DNA from: Pleionea sp052032335
GTDB lineage: Bacteria > Pseudomonadota > Gammaproteobacteria > Enterobacterales > Kangiellaceae
DNA: 64,000 nt
Reading direction: 5' to 3'
Assembly: GCA_052032335.1 (NCBI GenBank)
Contig: JBPEWV010000145.1
Span: 1 to 64,000, forward strand
The first letter of the stretch is position 1. Every line of letters begins with the position of its first letter. Below the pieces are notes generated by a model. The model worked only from the letters and a program-made list of their open reading frames with translations, was not told where the DNA came from and searched no databases. Both the position numbers and the translations under genes were made by a program. Positions 8,669 through 17,731 of the stretch are shown in pieces.

Positions 8669-9571
8669 TTACGATACGCCCATGGATTGAAAGTATTGTT
8701 TCATAATGCTATCGCCCCAAAATAGGGTGATCCATCCTGCAATCGCGAGATAAGGACCGAACGGGATCTGGGTGTCTCTGTTATTTTTTTTCAGAAGTAA
8801 CATCGAAATTCCGATTACCGCACCGACACCGGCAGACATAATGATGATCAGTAACAATTTCTGGTAGCCCACAAAAGCGCCTAGTGCTGCAAGTAATTTG
8901 AAGTCTCCGTGGCCCATACCATCTTTACCGGTAATTAATTTAAACAGCCAGTAAAAGCTCCATAGCGAAAGATAACCGAATAAAGCACCCATTAAGGCAT
9001 CTTCGAGAGGAATGGTCAGCTCCAACATGGCGGCAGTAAGCCCAAGCCACAAGATAATATAATTTATCGGGTCGGGGAGTATCTTATGATCAATATCGAT
9101 AAAGATGTGCGCAATCAGAAGGCCTGTCAGCGTAATGTAGATTAATGTTTGCCAGGTAAACCCGTATTGATACGCTATAAAACCAAATGTTACACCAGTA
9201 AGTAGCTCAACAAATGGATAACGTAAACTGATGGACGTCTTGCACTTTGAGCACTTTCCACGTTGAAACAAATAGCTCAATACGGGTATGTTTTCCCAGG
9301 AACGAATTAAATGGTTGCATTTAGGGCAGCGAGAGCGAGGTACCACAATATTAAACTTATCGTCTTCTATTCGTTTATCAGTGGCTTTTCCGTTAACTTG
9401 GTAGCCTTTATCTCGCAGAATTTCGGTGGCCATACTACACCACTCACGAAACAGCATGATAGGGTATCGAAATACGACAACATTTAAAAAACTGCCGACC
9501 ATAAGGCCGGCAGCTATCATTGTGACAGTGAAAGCGGTTAAATTGCTTTCCAGATAATTTATGACTTCCAT
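8669..9571 (-). CDS. pilD: Type IV prepilin peptidase / N-methyltransferase PilD
   Basis: Inner-membrane bifunctional enzyme that cleaves the leader of type IV prepilins and methylates the new N-terminal residue. It has 300 residues. The N-terminal cytoplasmic domain has the tetracysteine zinc site (CPKC and CSKC, near residues 78 and 103). The two catalytic aspartates of this aspartyl protease lie in IDIDHKILPD (near residue 160) and GMGHGDFKLLAALG (near 220). About eight membrane segments are visible. It overlaps the pilC stop by one base (TAATG), so the two are coupled. Its expected substrate PilA is at 17268-17684. Confidence 0.97.
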   Translation of the reverse strand: MEVINYLESNLTAFTVTMIAAGLMVGSFLNVVVFRYPIMLFREWCSMATEILRDKGYQVNGKATDKRIEDDKFNIVVPRSRCPKCNHLIRSWENIPVLSYLFQRGKCSKCKTSISLRYPFVELLTGVTFGFIAYQYGFTWQTLIYITLTGLLIAHIFIDIDHKILPDPINYIILWLGLTAAMLELTIPLEDALMGALFGYLSLWSFYWLFKLITGKDGMGHGDFKLLAALGAFVGYQKLLLIIIMSAGVGAVIGISMLLLKKNNRDTQIPFGPYLAIAGWITLFWGDSIMKQYFQSMGVS

Positions 9572-10839
9572 TAAACAACAGCACCCAACTGGAATATTGG
9601 TAAATACATGGCGATGATAAGTCCACCAACCAGCACACCAAGCACACCCATAATAAGTGGCTCGAGTAACGAACTTAAACCATCAACGGCGTCGTCTACT
9701 TCTTGTTCGTAGATATCTGCTATTTTTGTAAGCATTTGATCTACGGCTCCAGATTCCTCACCAATGGCTACCATCTGATTAACCATGTTCGGGAATAGTC
9801 CACTATTCACCATTGAAACGTTTAATTGAATACCGGTGGTTACTTCGTCTCTTATTTTTAATAAGCCAGAGCGATAGACATAGTTCCCTGAAGCTCCGGC
9901 TGCGGACTCTAGCGCCTCTACTAGCGGAACACCTGCAGCAAAGGTTGTGGAAAGAGTTCTTGCAAACCGGGCTATGGCAGCTTTATTTAAGATATCACCA
10001 ACCACTGGCAACTTTAGAATTAGCTTATCCCTATTGTTTCTAAACGCTTCTGACTTTTCGCCAGCTATTCGTAGGCCAAAAATGGTCGCAGCAATTATCC
10101 CGATAGCGACATACCAATAGGCTTGCATCCATTCAGATATTCCAATAACCATCATGGTGAATGCAGGGAGTTCAGCGCCAAAGCCTTCGAAGATATCCTG
10201 GAACTGAGGTACCACAAAAATCAACAGAATGCTGGTAACAACGAGCGCAACAACGACAACCGCTATCGGGTAAAATAAGGCTTTTTTAATCTTAGACTTG
10301 AGTGCTTCGGTTTTCTCTTTGTAGGTAGCAATTCGGTCGAGCATGCTCTCGAGGGCGCCCGACTGCTCGCCGGCTACTACAAGATCGCAGAATAAGTCAT
10401 CAAAATATTTAGGGTGCTTTCTAAGAGATTCACCCATTGAAGACCCTGATTCTATATCGGCTTTGATGGCTAAAATTAAGTCTTGAACAGCAGGGTTATC
10501 ATGGCCTTTACCAATAATGTCAAACGATTGCACCAATGGAACGCCAGCTTTCATCATAGTTGCTAATTGCCGAGAGACGACGGCAATATCAACTGGCTTA
10601 ATCGGCTTTTTATTGGCGCCAAATAAGGGTTGTGCTTTCTTAGATAATTTTCTAGGGATTACACCCTGTTTGCGGAGTTGAGCTTTTGCTATGGCTGAAG
10701 AGTCAGCGCTAATTTCACCAGAGACTTTGTTCCCTTTTTTATCAACTCCTGAGTAGGTAAAGGTTGATATTTTGGGTGCCTTTTTAGCCTTAGATTTTTG
10801 TTTCGCATCGCTTGACGCTTTTTTTGCTGCAACTGCCAT
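9571..10839 (-). CDS. pilC: Type IV pilus inner-membrane platform protein PilC
   Basis: Polytopic platform protein on which PilB and PilT act to add or remove pilin subunits. It is a 422-residue GspF/PilC family protein with two T2SSF domains (about residues 85-210 and 290-410) and three membrane segments. The recognisable repeats are VSRQLATMMKAGVPLVQSF and FARTLSTTFAAGVPLVEAL; GEQSGALESML and GEESGAVDQML close each half. The N-terminus has a Lys- and Ala-rich extension of about 30 residues. It is 5 bp downstream of pilB and coupled to pilD. Confidence 0.97.
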   Translation of the reverse strand: MAVAAKKASSDAKQKSKAKKAPKISTFTYSGVDKKGNKVSGEISADSSAIAKAQLRKQGVIPRKLSKKAQPLFGANKKPIKPVDIAVVSRQLATMMKAGVPLVQSFDIIGKGHDNPAVQDLILAIKADIESGSSMGESLRKHPKYFDDLFCDLVVAGEQSGALESMLDRIATYKEKTEALKSKIKKALFYPIAVVVVALVVTSILLIFVVPQFQDIFEGFGAELPAFTMMVIGISEWMQAYWYVAIGIIAATIFGLRIAGEKSEAFRNNRDKLILKLPVVGDILNKAAIARFARTLSTTFAAGVPLVEALESAAGASGNYVYRSGLLKIRDEVTTGIQLNVSMVNSGLFPNMVNQMVAIGEESGAVDQMLTKIADIYEQEVDDAVDGLSSLLEPLIMGVLGVLVGGLIIAMYLPIFQLGAVV

Positions 10840-10844
10840 TTTTA

Positions 10845-12548
10845 TTAATCCTGTGTTACGCGGTTCACTTCTTCAAGAGATGTGACACCTTGCATTACTT
10901 TTAGTAACCCTGACTGATGTAAATCATTGATGCCTTCTTTTTGTGCCTGATCGGCAATATCGATGGCATTTCCACCTTCCATTATGATTCTACCCATTGC
11001 ATCTGAAACGGGCATCACTTGATAAATACCCACTCGTCCTTTATACCCTTGGGTGCAATTATCACAACCGACTGGTTCAAATAATTCAAAAGTTCCTATT
11101 TGTTCTTGCTTAAATCCTGCATCAACAAGCGCTTCTTCAGGAATATCTGCAGCTTGCTTACAATGATTGCAGAGTCGCCGAGCCAGCCGTTGGGCAATTA
11201 CCAAGTTAACACTTGTTGCGATGTTAAAAGGAGCGACTCCCATATTGACCAATCGAGTTAATGTTTCGGGCGCACTATTAGTGTGTAAGGTTGAAAGTAC
11301 CATGTGACCCGTTTGCGCAGCTTTTATTGCGATTTCGGCGGTTTCTAAGTCTCGAATCTCACCAACCAGTATGACGTCAGGGTCTTGACGTAGAAATGCT
11401 CTAAGCGCGGAGGAGAAGTCTAATCCGGCCTTTGGATTTACATTGACCTGATTAACACCAGATAAGTTGATTTCAACAGGATCTTCTGCGGTTGAGATAT
11501 TTCGCTCGGGCTTGTTAAGCATATTGACACCGGTGTACAAAGAAACCGTTTTACCTGAGCCGGTTGGACCTGTTACAAGAACCATGCCTTGTGGTTTAAA
11601 TAACGCGTCTTCGTACAAAGCCCGTTGTTCTTCTTCGTAACCTAAAACTTCAATGCCAAGCATTGCACTCGATGGGTCAAGAATACGCATTACAATCTTC
11701 TCGCCGAATAAAGTGGGAAGAGTGCTCACACGAAAGTCGATAGCTTTATTCTTCGAAAGTTTTAACTTTATTCTACCGTCTTGTGGTATTCGTCTTTCTG
11801 AAATATCAAGCCTTGACATTACTTTAAGACGGGCAGCGATTTTGGTTGATAGGTTGGAAGGGGGGCTCGAAACTTCGTGCAATATGCCGTCAATACGGAA
11901 CCGTACTCGGTAATTTTTTTCGTAGGGCTCGAAATGAAGGTCAGATGCCCCTTTCTTTATCGCATCAAGTAATATCTTGTTTACAAAGCGAACAATTGGG
12001 GCATCATCCGCTCCTTGTTGCTCATCTTCTTTTTGTTCATCTGAGCTATCTTCTATATCTAAATTCTCAAGATCTGCGTCATCAAACTCCGCTAAACTCT
12101 GACTTTCCTGCTCGTCGAGAACCTTGTCTATAAACTTGGATAATTTTGAGTCTTCAACTAGAACAGCATCGACCGTAAGCTTACTGTGGAACTGAAACTC
12201 ATCCAGCGCAATTAAATTGGTGGGATCGGAAACAGCAACGAACAGCCTTTTACCACGCGTAAACAATGGCAAGGCATGATGCTTGGTTATCAATTTTTCA
12301 GAAACGATACCCTTTGGCAATAATTCGTAATCGATGCTATCTAAATCGAAAAGCGGGACGCCAAACTCCAACGAAGCTAAATTCGCTAGTTTCAAACCGT
12401 CGACGATTGAGTTTTCGACGAGGTACTTAACAATAGGTGCGCCGCTCTTTATGGCTGAAGAAGTGGCTTCAGAAGCGCTTTCTTCAGTAAGTAAACCCTC
12501 ACTTACAAGTCGTTTGGTTAAACCACTAACGATATTATTCGATTGCAT
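10845..12548 (-). CDS. pilB: Type IV pilus extension ATPase PilB
   Basis: Hexameric cytoplasmic ATPase that powers pilus extension. It is 567 residues long. An N-terminal GSPII_E/MshEN-type domain (about 1-150) is followed by the catalytic domain with Walker A GPTGSGKTVS near residue 325, the Asp box, Walker B region DPDVILVGEIRDLETAE near 390, and the His box TGHMVLSTLHTNSAPET. The tetracysteine zinc motif CNHC and CDNC near 455-500 is characteristic of PilB/GspE and not of PilT. It is the first gene of the minus-strand pilBCD-coaE-zapD-yacG block. The upstream 275 bp is AT-rich and must contain the promoter, which I could not place. Confidence 0.97.
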   Translation of the reverse strand: MQSNNIVSGLTKRLVSEGLLTEESASEATSSAIKSGAPIVKYLVENSIVDGLKLANLASLEFGVPLFDLDSIDYELLPKGIVSEKLITKHHALPLFTRGKRLFVAVSDPTNLIALDEFQFHSKLTVDAVLVEDSKLSKFIDKVLDEQESQSLAEFDDADLENLDIEDSSDEQKEDEQQGADDAPIVRFVNKILLDAIKKGASDLHFEPYEKNYRVRFRIDGILHEVSSPPSNLSTKIAARLKVMSRLDISERRIPQDGRIKLKLSKNKAIDFRVSTLPTLFGEKIVMRILDPSSAMLGIEVLGYEEEQRALYEDALFKPQGMVLVTGPTGSGKTVSLYTGVNMLNKPERNISTAEDPVEINLSGVNQVNVNPKAGLDFSSALRAFLRQDPDVILVGEIRDLETAEIAIKAAQTGHMVLSTLHTNSAPETLTRLVNMGVAPFNIATSVNLVIAQRLARRLCNHCKQAADIPEEALVDAGFKQEQIGTFELFEPVGCDNCTQGYKGRVGIYQVMPVSDAMGRIIMEGGNAIDIADQAQKEGINDLHQSGLLKVMQGVTSLEEVNRVTQD

Positions 12549-12823
12549 ATGTTCTCTTCAAAATAAAGCACTAAAACACCAATGAATTCCGTAAGTTATA
12601 GCACTTTTTATAGAATAATTCTTCCTTTTAAGTGAAATTATTGAATTATTTTGGGCCGTGTAGTTTAGGTTTAGTTTGTCTTCAAATGAGTTGTTCGAAA
12701 TTCAACTGTTTTCTTTTCCGTTGGTATTATCTGTTTATAGACTGTTTTTTTTAATTGAGTTAGTTTTGTTGTTATCTCTTAAAGATTGGAGCCAATTAGC
12801 TCCTAATTTATGCGACTAAATTA

Positions 12824-13690
12824 ATGATAGAAAGAATTACAAGACTATTGTCTCTACATGACTATACGCTGCGATTTTATTTAAATACGTTATTCGGATT
12901 GATTGGAATCTCGTTTGTACTTTGGATCACTTATACTAACTGGGGACCATTTAGAGAACAGTTACAGTTTTTAGACTATCTATACTTGGGAGCTGCTTTA
13001 TTATCAGGAATATTATGCCATTTAATAATGGCTTATTACTTCTCGCTTATTGTCAATAATAATAAAAAGCCAGGCAAAGTGCAGTTCAAACTAGGAGTGA
13101 AACTATTCTTGATTAGCCAGCCTTCAAAGTATATTCCAGGAAAAATATGGCAGATATTACACCAAAGGTTACTGTCTAAGTCATTTTCTTTGAGAGAAGT
13201 TGCTTTAGCTAATATTCAATTTATGGCAGGTATAAGCTTTTTTATTTTAGCACTGAGCCTATGTATTATTTCATTACTAAATAGCTATTGGTACGCTCTT
13301 CTACTGAGCACTATATCATTTATCACGGTTCTAATTTACTTTAGATTTTCTTTAAAGCTCATTTTACCTTTCATTTCTGCGTGCTTTTTCTTAATTGGAA
13401 GTGGCTTGATAGTTCAGGGTTTAGGAGTTCATTTAAACTTCTTGCAGACAGCTAATTTAATTGCAATTTTTGGCTTGAGCTGGATACTGGGTACTATCGC
13501 ATTCATTTTTCCTGCAGGTATTGGGTTACGGGAGTGGCTAATAGTCTCTGTACCCACAACGATTCTTTATGATGTAGATCCTCAAGTTTTGGTAGTTTTC
13601 GCGGTATTTCTGAGATTGTGGCAAATTTCATACGAGTTATTGTGTTGGGGAGGGGTCCGTATTTTCACTTATTTTTATTCCAAAGAGTGA
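12824..13690 (+). CDS. Flippase-like integral membrane protein (LPG synthase TM/UPF0104 type)
   Basis: Polytopic membrane protein of 288 residues with about eight hydrophobic segments. Two motifs match the lysylphosphatidylglycerol-synthase-TM (UPF0104/YbhN-like) family: QPSKYIPGKIWQ near residue 98 and FPAGIGLREWLIV near 227. In surface-polysaccharide and glycosylation loci such proteins are thought to move polyprenyl-linked sugars or lipids across the inner membrane. It is the only plus-strand gene of the pilB-pilA interval; its 3' end overlaps the convergent methyltransferase gene by 26 bp. Base composition is more AT-rich than in pilB or nadC. Role as a lipid-linked sugar flippase is inferred from context. 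Confidence 0.7.
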   Translation: MIERITRLLSLHDYTLRFYLNTLFGLIGISFVLWITYTNWGPFREQLQFLDYLYLGAALLSGILCHLIMAYYFSLIVNNNKKPGKVQFKLGVKLFLISQPSKYIPGKIWQILHQRLLSKSFSLREVALANIQFMAGISFFILALSLCIISLLNSYWYALLLSTISFITVLIYFRFSLKLILPFISACFFLIGSGLIVQGLGVHLNFLQTANLIAIFGLSWILGTIAFIFPAGIGLREWLIVSVPTTILYDVDPQVLVVFAVFLRLWQISYELLCWGGVRIFTYFYSKE

Positions 13691-14255
13691 TAGTCCAAGG
13701 TAAAGGTGTCTTTACTTTAATCACAGTACCAATACAATTGACCATATTAATAAATGACTTTGTCGACCAGTGATTAATATGCCCTGGAGTGTTGCCGAGA
13801 GAAGAAAGATACTTTAGCCTAGCAACGTTGAGAGCTCGCCAGATGGGCTCTCTAGGAACCGAAGTTATTACGTCACCTTTAGATACTCTAGAAAGCTCTT
13901 TTAATCCTTTAACTGGGTATTCTATATGCTCTAGAACTTCCAGGCAAAATACGATATCAAAATGATTACTCTCGAATGGAATATCGTAAATGGATGCTTG
14001 AGTAACAATAGCATTTGGAGCTCTTTTCTTAGTGTCACGAACCAAATTCAAATCAATATCGATAGCATGAACACTAGAATGAGGGTAGTGTTGGCAGATT
14101 CTTTCTGTGCTAAAACCGTGACCACACCCTACCTCGAGAACCTTAAGGCTTTTACTTGAAGGTGCTATAGAAAATACTTGGGCATAAAAGTTCTCAATGA
14201 GCTTTTTTCCCAATGCTCCTGTCTTGGTATACTTTTCTTCGAAATTCTCTTGCAT
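13665..14255 (-). CDS. Class I SAM-dependent methyltransferase
   Basis: A 196-residue methyltransferase of the Methyltransf_11/25 type. Motif I, LEVGCGHGFST, is near residue 40, the acidic residue ending strand 2 lies in HAIDIDLN near 64, and the FDIVFCLEVLEHIEYP post-motif is near 100. It starts one base inside the stop of the upstream GT2 gene, so the two are co-transcribed and probably coupled. Its 3' end overlaps the flippase-like gene by 26 bp, tail to tail. Substrate unknown; the context suggests methylation of a sugar or of a lipid-linked glycan. AT-rich like its neighbours. Confidence 0.82.
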   Translation of the reverse strand: MQENFEEKYTKTGALGKKLIENFYAQVFSIAPSSKSLKVLEVGCGHGFSTERICQHYPHSSVHAIDIDLNLVRDTKKRAPNAIVTQASIYDIPFESNHFDIVFCLEVLEHIEYPVKGLKELSRVSKGDVITSVPREPIWRALNVARLKYLSSLGNTPGHINHWSTKSFINMVNCIGTVIKVKTPLPWTITLWNKNK

Positions 14256-15115
14256 TACTGTTTACTGTACTGCAATGAGTTAATCTGTTCGGAGACAAGT
14301 CCAATCAAAAAGACTATTATTGATGAGACCATTAATGTCGCCGACATATTGGTAAATCTTCCACTGTCTAGGTAAGTAATTAAGTAATTAAGTAACCCAA
14401 GCATAAAAAGTCCGAGACTAATTGGTGTAAAAAGTTTAAGTGGCGAATATAGAGTTCCAATCTTGAATATTATGACGATAAATCTAAACCCATCTTTCAA
14501 TAAATTTATGTGGCTTTTTCCTACTCGTTTCAATACCTCTATTTGTTCATATGCAACGGAGTAACCTGAACGAAAGAAAGCCATTGTGATGGTTGTGGGA
14601 TAAGAAAAGCCGTTTGGTAGTAAGTGTAAAAATTCTTTGAATTTTTTTGCGTCGACTACTCTGAGGCCAGAGGTTAAGTCTTCTACATTATGTTCAACTA
14701 TTTTTGATGCTAACCAATTATAGAAGCTATTCGCGAGTTGCCGGAAAAAGCTTGCTTGTCCTTTACTGTCTCTCTTTCCAACAACCATGTCGAATCCGGT
14801 TTCAAATTTGGCAACTAATGCTTGGATATCTCTTATTTGATGTTGGCCATCAGCATCCATAAATATGAGTGCATCTCCCTTAGCAGCTCTTGCCCCTGCT
14901 TTTATCGCAGCACCATTCCCTTTGGAGTATGGATGGTGTATTACTTGAACAGAATACTTATCTAACAGCTCAGTCGTATTGTCCGTCGAGCCATCATTTA
15001 CGATAATTATTTCCATGCTCGCGAAGTTAGAGAGTAGCTCTGGAACAAGACTCTGCAAAGATTCCGCTTCATTCTTTGCGGGTATAATTATGGAAAACAA
15101 CTTTCGTGTTTTCAT
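14255..15115 (-). CDS. Family 2 glycosyltransferase, polyprenyl-phosphate type (DPM1/GtrB/ArnC-like)
   Basis: A 286-residue GT2 enzyme. The GT-A fold starts FSIIIPAKNEAESL (residues 7-20); IIVNDGSTDNT near 37 binds the nucleotide sugar, and the metal-binding DADGQHQ is near residue 90. After the catalytic domain come two membrane segments (about 226-246 and 257-278). This architecture is that of dolichol- or undecaprenyl-phosphate sugar synthases such as GtrB and ArnC, which make the lipid-linked sugar used by GT-C transferases. It lies between the GT-C/TPR gene and the methyltransferase gene, close to pilA. The sugar cannot be read from sequence. Confidence 0.85.
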   Translation of the reverse strand: MKTRKLFSIIIPAKNEAESLQSLVPELLSNFASMEIIIVNDGSTDNTTELLDKYSVQVIHHPYSKGNGAAIKAGARAAKGDALIFMDADGQHQIRDIQALVAKFETGFDMVVGKRDSKGQASFFRQLANSFYNWLASKIVEHNVEDLTSGLRVVDAKKFKEFLHLLPNGFSYPTTITMAFFRSGYSVAYEQIEVLKRVGKSHINLLKDGFRFIVIIFKIGTLYSPLKLFTPISLGLFMLGLLNYLITYLDSGRFTNMSATLMVSSIIVFLIGLVSEQINSLQYSKQ

Positions 15116-15331
15116 TCATTTAAATCCTGAGGTTCGCAAAAAACTGGAAGTTAATACTTTGGGTAAGTATCATTCAATAATATTGCTATCCAATTACACG
15201 ATGAATATGAATACTGATTTGATTCTAACTGAGTTCTTGAAATTTGCAAGGTCAGCTTAAAATTTCGGTTTCAATGAAACTCATTAGCACATCTTGAATT
15301 AAGTGGTTTTTATATTTCGTCTTGAATAATA

Positions 15332-17209
15332 TTAGTAGATTGTCCCTGACTCCAATGCTGGGATAAACAGATTGAATTTGTCATTCTCTAGCAAATATTG
15401 CTTAAACTCATTTGCTTTGATCTCATCACCACTATTCTTGAATAACTTATAAAGTCTATAATAAGACGCTAATTCACTTGGATCGATATTTGCCGCTTGT
15501 GAGTATGAAATAACGGCTTCATCTATTTGGCCAAGAGAATGTAGATAATCGCCATGATAGATAAAAATTCTTGCTCGGTTATGATTTGTAATCAAAGAAT
15601 TAGATTTTACTGCTTTAAAGATTGAGGCTATTAGTTTTTCGTTGTTTTTGCAGCGCTTTTCAGCCATGCACCATACTAGTTTAGCAATGGAGTTTGACGT
15701 TGCTGCTGACACAGGTTTTTTTCTAAGTTTTGTTAAAAAATCTTCCTTGATCTCTTCTGGCAATTGAGCTCCGATACTTTCATATAGCAATATGAGCCCG
15801 AAATACCCTGCAATGGAGCCATGCGGTTGATTTATTGCTTGTTTAAAATAGTACTCAGATTGACCAGCGTAGAGAACTTCATTCGTCTGAGCTAGTAATT
15901 TAAAATATTCGAGTCCTAATTGATAATGACTCCGGCTAGACTCAGGGTGATTGTCTACGAATTTTTGTAAAAGAATTGTGTTGTTTTTCCAATGAAGCGC
16001 ATTGATCGATGCACTTGCATATATGAGCAGTGCGAAAACACGAGTTAGATTAAGTAAACTTATTTTTTTTACTTTTTCGAAGTAAGGTATGAAGCCAATT
16101 ATGGCAATTAAGACTCCCAGTGTTGGTAAGTAATTTCGGTGTTCAAATGCTATTTCCAACGGCGCAATGGTTGACTCAACAGTATGAAAACAAAGAAAAA
16201 TGAGCCAGCCTGCAGCGAAAATATTTCTTTTAACAAAAAAGTATACAGCAACGACTGTTGATATAAACAGTGCAGATAATGAAAATAAAGTTGTTAATGG
16301 ACTCGTTACACTTGTTGATATCGCGATATCATCGTGATAAAGCGAAAACTCGCTGCTAAAGGGGTTAAATATCAAGTAGAGGTAATAAATAATCACTCGG
16401 GTCTGTGTTAATACTCTTTCGACTAAGTTAAAGTCGCGCATTAAGTATTTCTCGTCGAACCATTGAGAATTGAAAATAATAAGATATAGCAACAACGACG
16501 TTATTAAAACTAAGCCACTAAAAAGTAAGGCAAGGTTGACTTTATTGCACTTTTCGCTATCTTCAATTAGAAAATACTCTAATAAAACGACAACCGGAAT
16601 AATCAAGATTCCATTTTCTTTTGTAAATGCTGCAAGCAGAGCAAAGGATAAAAGAACAATCCAGGAAAGAGTAAAGTTTTTAATTGAACTCGGGTTTTTC
16701 AGCCTGTTTTTTAGATAAAAAAATACGCCTACAAGAACAAACAAAGCGGTTAGGCTATTCATCATTTGTACTATATATAAAACGTTCGATATATTGATCG
16801 GATGAATTAACCAAATGAAAGTCAATAATAATGCGAATTGTTCCTTGAGACTTGTCTTGGTATTCGGGTACTTTGTGTCAATAATGATCTTGAGAATCTT
16901 AAGAATGAGATAGCCGTTGATTAAATGGATTAGAATATTCGTAATCTTAAAAGGAGTTGCTACGTCTCCGAAAATAGTTTTTTCAATTGCAAAAATTCCG
17001 TAGGCTATAGGTCTTTTAAGTGGGCCTGCATGACCGGAAAATGCAGCCCTTATGAACTCTTGGATAGTCCATTCGTTTAGGAAAAGCGCTTCATTACCAA
17101 CGATATTTGGGATATCGTCAAATATAAAACCGCCTCCCAGCCCCAAAATAAAAATGGCTGAGGCAATAATGGCAAAGAACCAATAAGAGTTTGTGATTTT
17201 ATTGTACAT
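15332..17209 (-). CDS. GT-C-like multi-spanning membrane protein with C-terminal TPR; candidate pilin glycosyltransferase
   Basis: A 625-residue protein with about ten hydrophobic segments (residues 10-410), then a soluble C-terminal region with tetratricopeptide-like helices (for example YHGDYLHSLGQIDEAVISYSQ near 550). The first periplasmic loop begins GGGFIFDDIPNIVGN with the acid pair D31-D32 followed by an Asn, the layout of TMTC-type and other GT-C transferases that use polyprenyl-phosphate sugars. It is the first gene after pilA, separated from it by a terminator-like hairpin, and precedes the GT2 gene. By position it corresponds to the pilin accessory genes tfpO/tfpW found after pilA in P. 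aeruginosa, though not by recognisable sequence. Transfer of sugar to PilA is a hypothesis. Confidence 0.7.
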   Translation of the reverse strand: MYNKITNSYWFFAIIASAIFILGLGGGFIFDDIPNIVGNEALFLNEWTIQEFIRAAFSGHAGPLKRPIAYGIFAIEKTIFGDVATPFKITNILIHLINGYLILKILKIIIDTKYPNTKTSLKEQFALLLTFIWLIHPINISNVLYIVQMMNSLTALFVLVGVFFYLKNRLKNPSSIKNFTLSWIVLLSFALLAAFTKENGILIIPVVVLLEYFLIEDSEKCNKVNLALLFSGLVLITSLLLYLIIFNSQWFDEKYLMRDFNLVERVLTQTRVIIYYLYLIFNPFSSEFSLYHDDIAISTSVTSPLTTLFSLSALFISTVVAVYFFVKRNIFAAGWLIFLCFHTVESTIAPLEIAFEHRNYLPTLGVLIAIIGFIPYFEKVKKISLLNLTRVFALLIYASASINALHWKNNTILLQKFVDNHPESSRSHYQLGLEYFKLLAQTNEVLYAGQSEYYFKQAINQPHGSIAGYFGLILLYESIGAQLPEEIKEDFLTKLRKKPVSAATSNSIAKLVWCMAEKRCKNNEKLIASIFKAVKSNSLITNHNRARIFIYHGDYLHSLGQIDEAVISYSQAANIDPSELASYYRLYKLFKNSGDEIKANEFKQYLLENDKFNLFIPALESGTIY

Positions 17210-17225
17210 TATTTAGCTCATAAAA

Positions 17226-17246
17226 AAGGCCCCGACTTGGGGCCTT
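17226..17246 (-). terminator. Terminator-like hairpin after pilA
   Basis: An 8-bp stem AAGGCCCC (17226-17233) / GGGGCCTT (17239-17246), 5-nt loop, followed on the minus strand by a run of T. It lies between the pilA stop and the GT-C/TPR start, so pilA would be expressed far more than the downstream genes, which would rely on read-through or a weak promoter. Confidence 0.9.
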
Positions 17247-17267
17247 CTCATATTTGTAACTTTTAAA

Positions 17268-17684
17268 TTATCGACAAGTAGCCGGTAAGTATCTTGCGTC
17301 AGAAGTTGAACTACAGTCCCAAGTAACAACTCCACTGGCTGCCAAAGTTGGGGTCAAAGTAATTACTACTGATTCTTCTGCACCCAAGTCAGCAGCAGTA
17401 CCAGAGATAGTGATTGTACCGGTTGAGTTAACAGAGCCCGCAGACACGTAATCACCGTCTGTTGGAATTGTTAAGCCTGAACCAGAACCAGCTAAAGTGC
17501 CTTCTGCTTGAGCAAACTCGGATACAGCAGTCTTGGCATTTGCACCGGCTAGAAGTAACTCAGATACTTTCGCTCGAACGGTGTAATCCTGATAAGCAGG
17601 AAGAGCGATTGCAGCAAGAATACCGATGATCGCAACAACGATCATAAGTTCGATAAGGGTAAAACCAGCGTTTGATCTTTGCAT
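17268..17684 (-). CDS. pilA: Type IV major pilin PilA
   Basis: Structural subunit of the type IV pilus. The 138-residue prepilin has the short basic leader MQRSNAG, cleaved before F8 by PilD, and Glu5 of the mature protein in FTLIELMIVVAIIGILAAIALP. The C-terminal disulphide loop pair is present (WDCSSTSDARYLPATCR). The central region is rich in Ser, Thr and Gly, plausible for O-glycosylation. A good ribosome binding site (TTGGAG) precedes the ATG. A sigma-54-like promoter is upstream, as in Pseudomonas where PilS/PilR control pilA. It is separated from pilB by the AT-rich glycosylation-like cassette and lies just after nadC, as in P. aeruginosa. Confidence 0.97.
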   Translation of the reverse strand: MQRSNAGFTLIELMIVVAIIGILAAIALPAYQDYTVRAKVSELLLAGANAKTAVSEFAQAEGTLAGSGSGLTIPTDGDYVSAGSVNSTGTITISGTAADLGAEESVVITLTPTLAASGVVTWDCSSTSDARYLPATCR

Positions 17685-17731
17685 GTGTAAATCTCCAAAA
17701 TAGATGATTGAATTGATTTCACATTAATACA

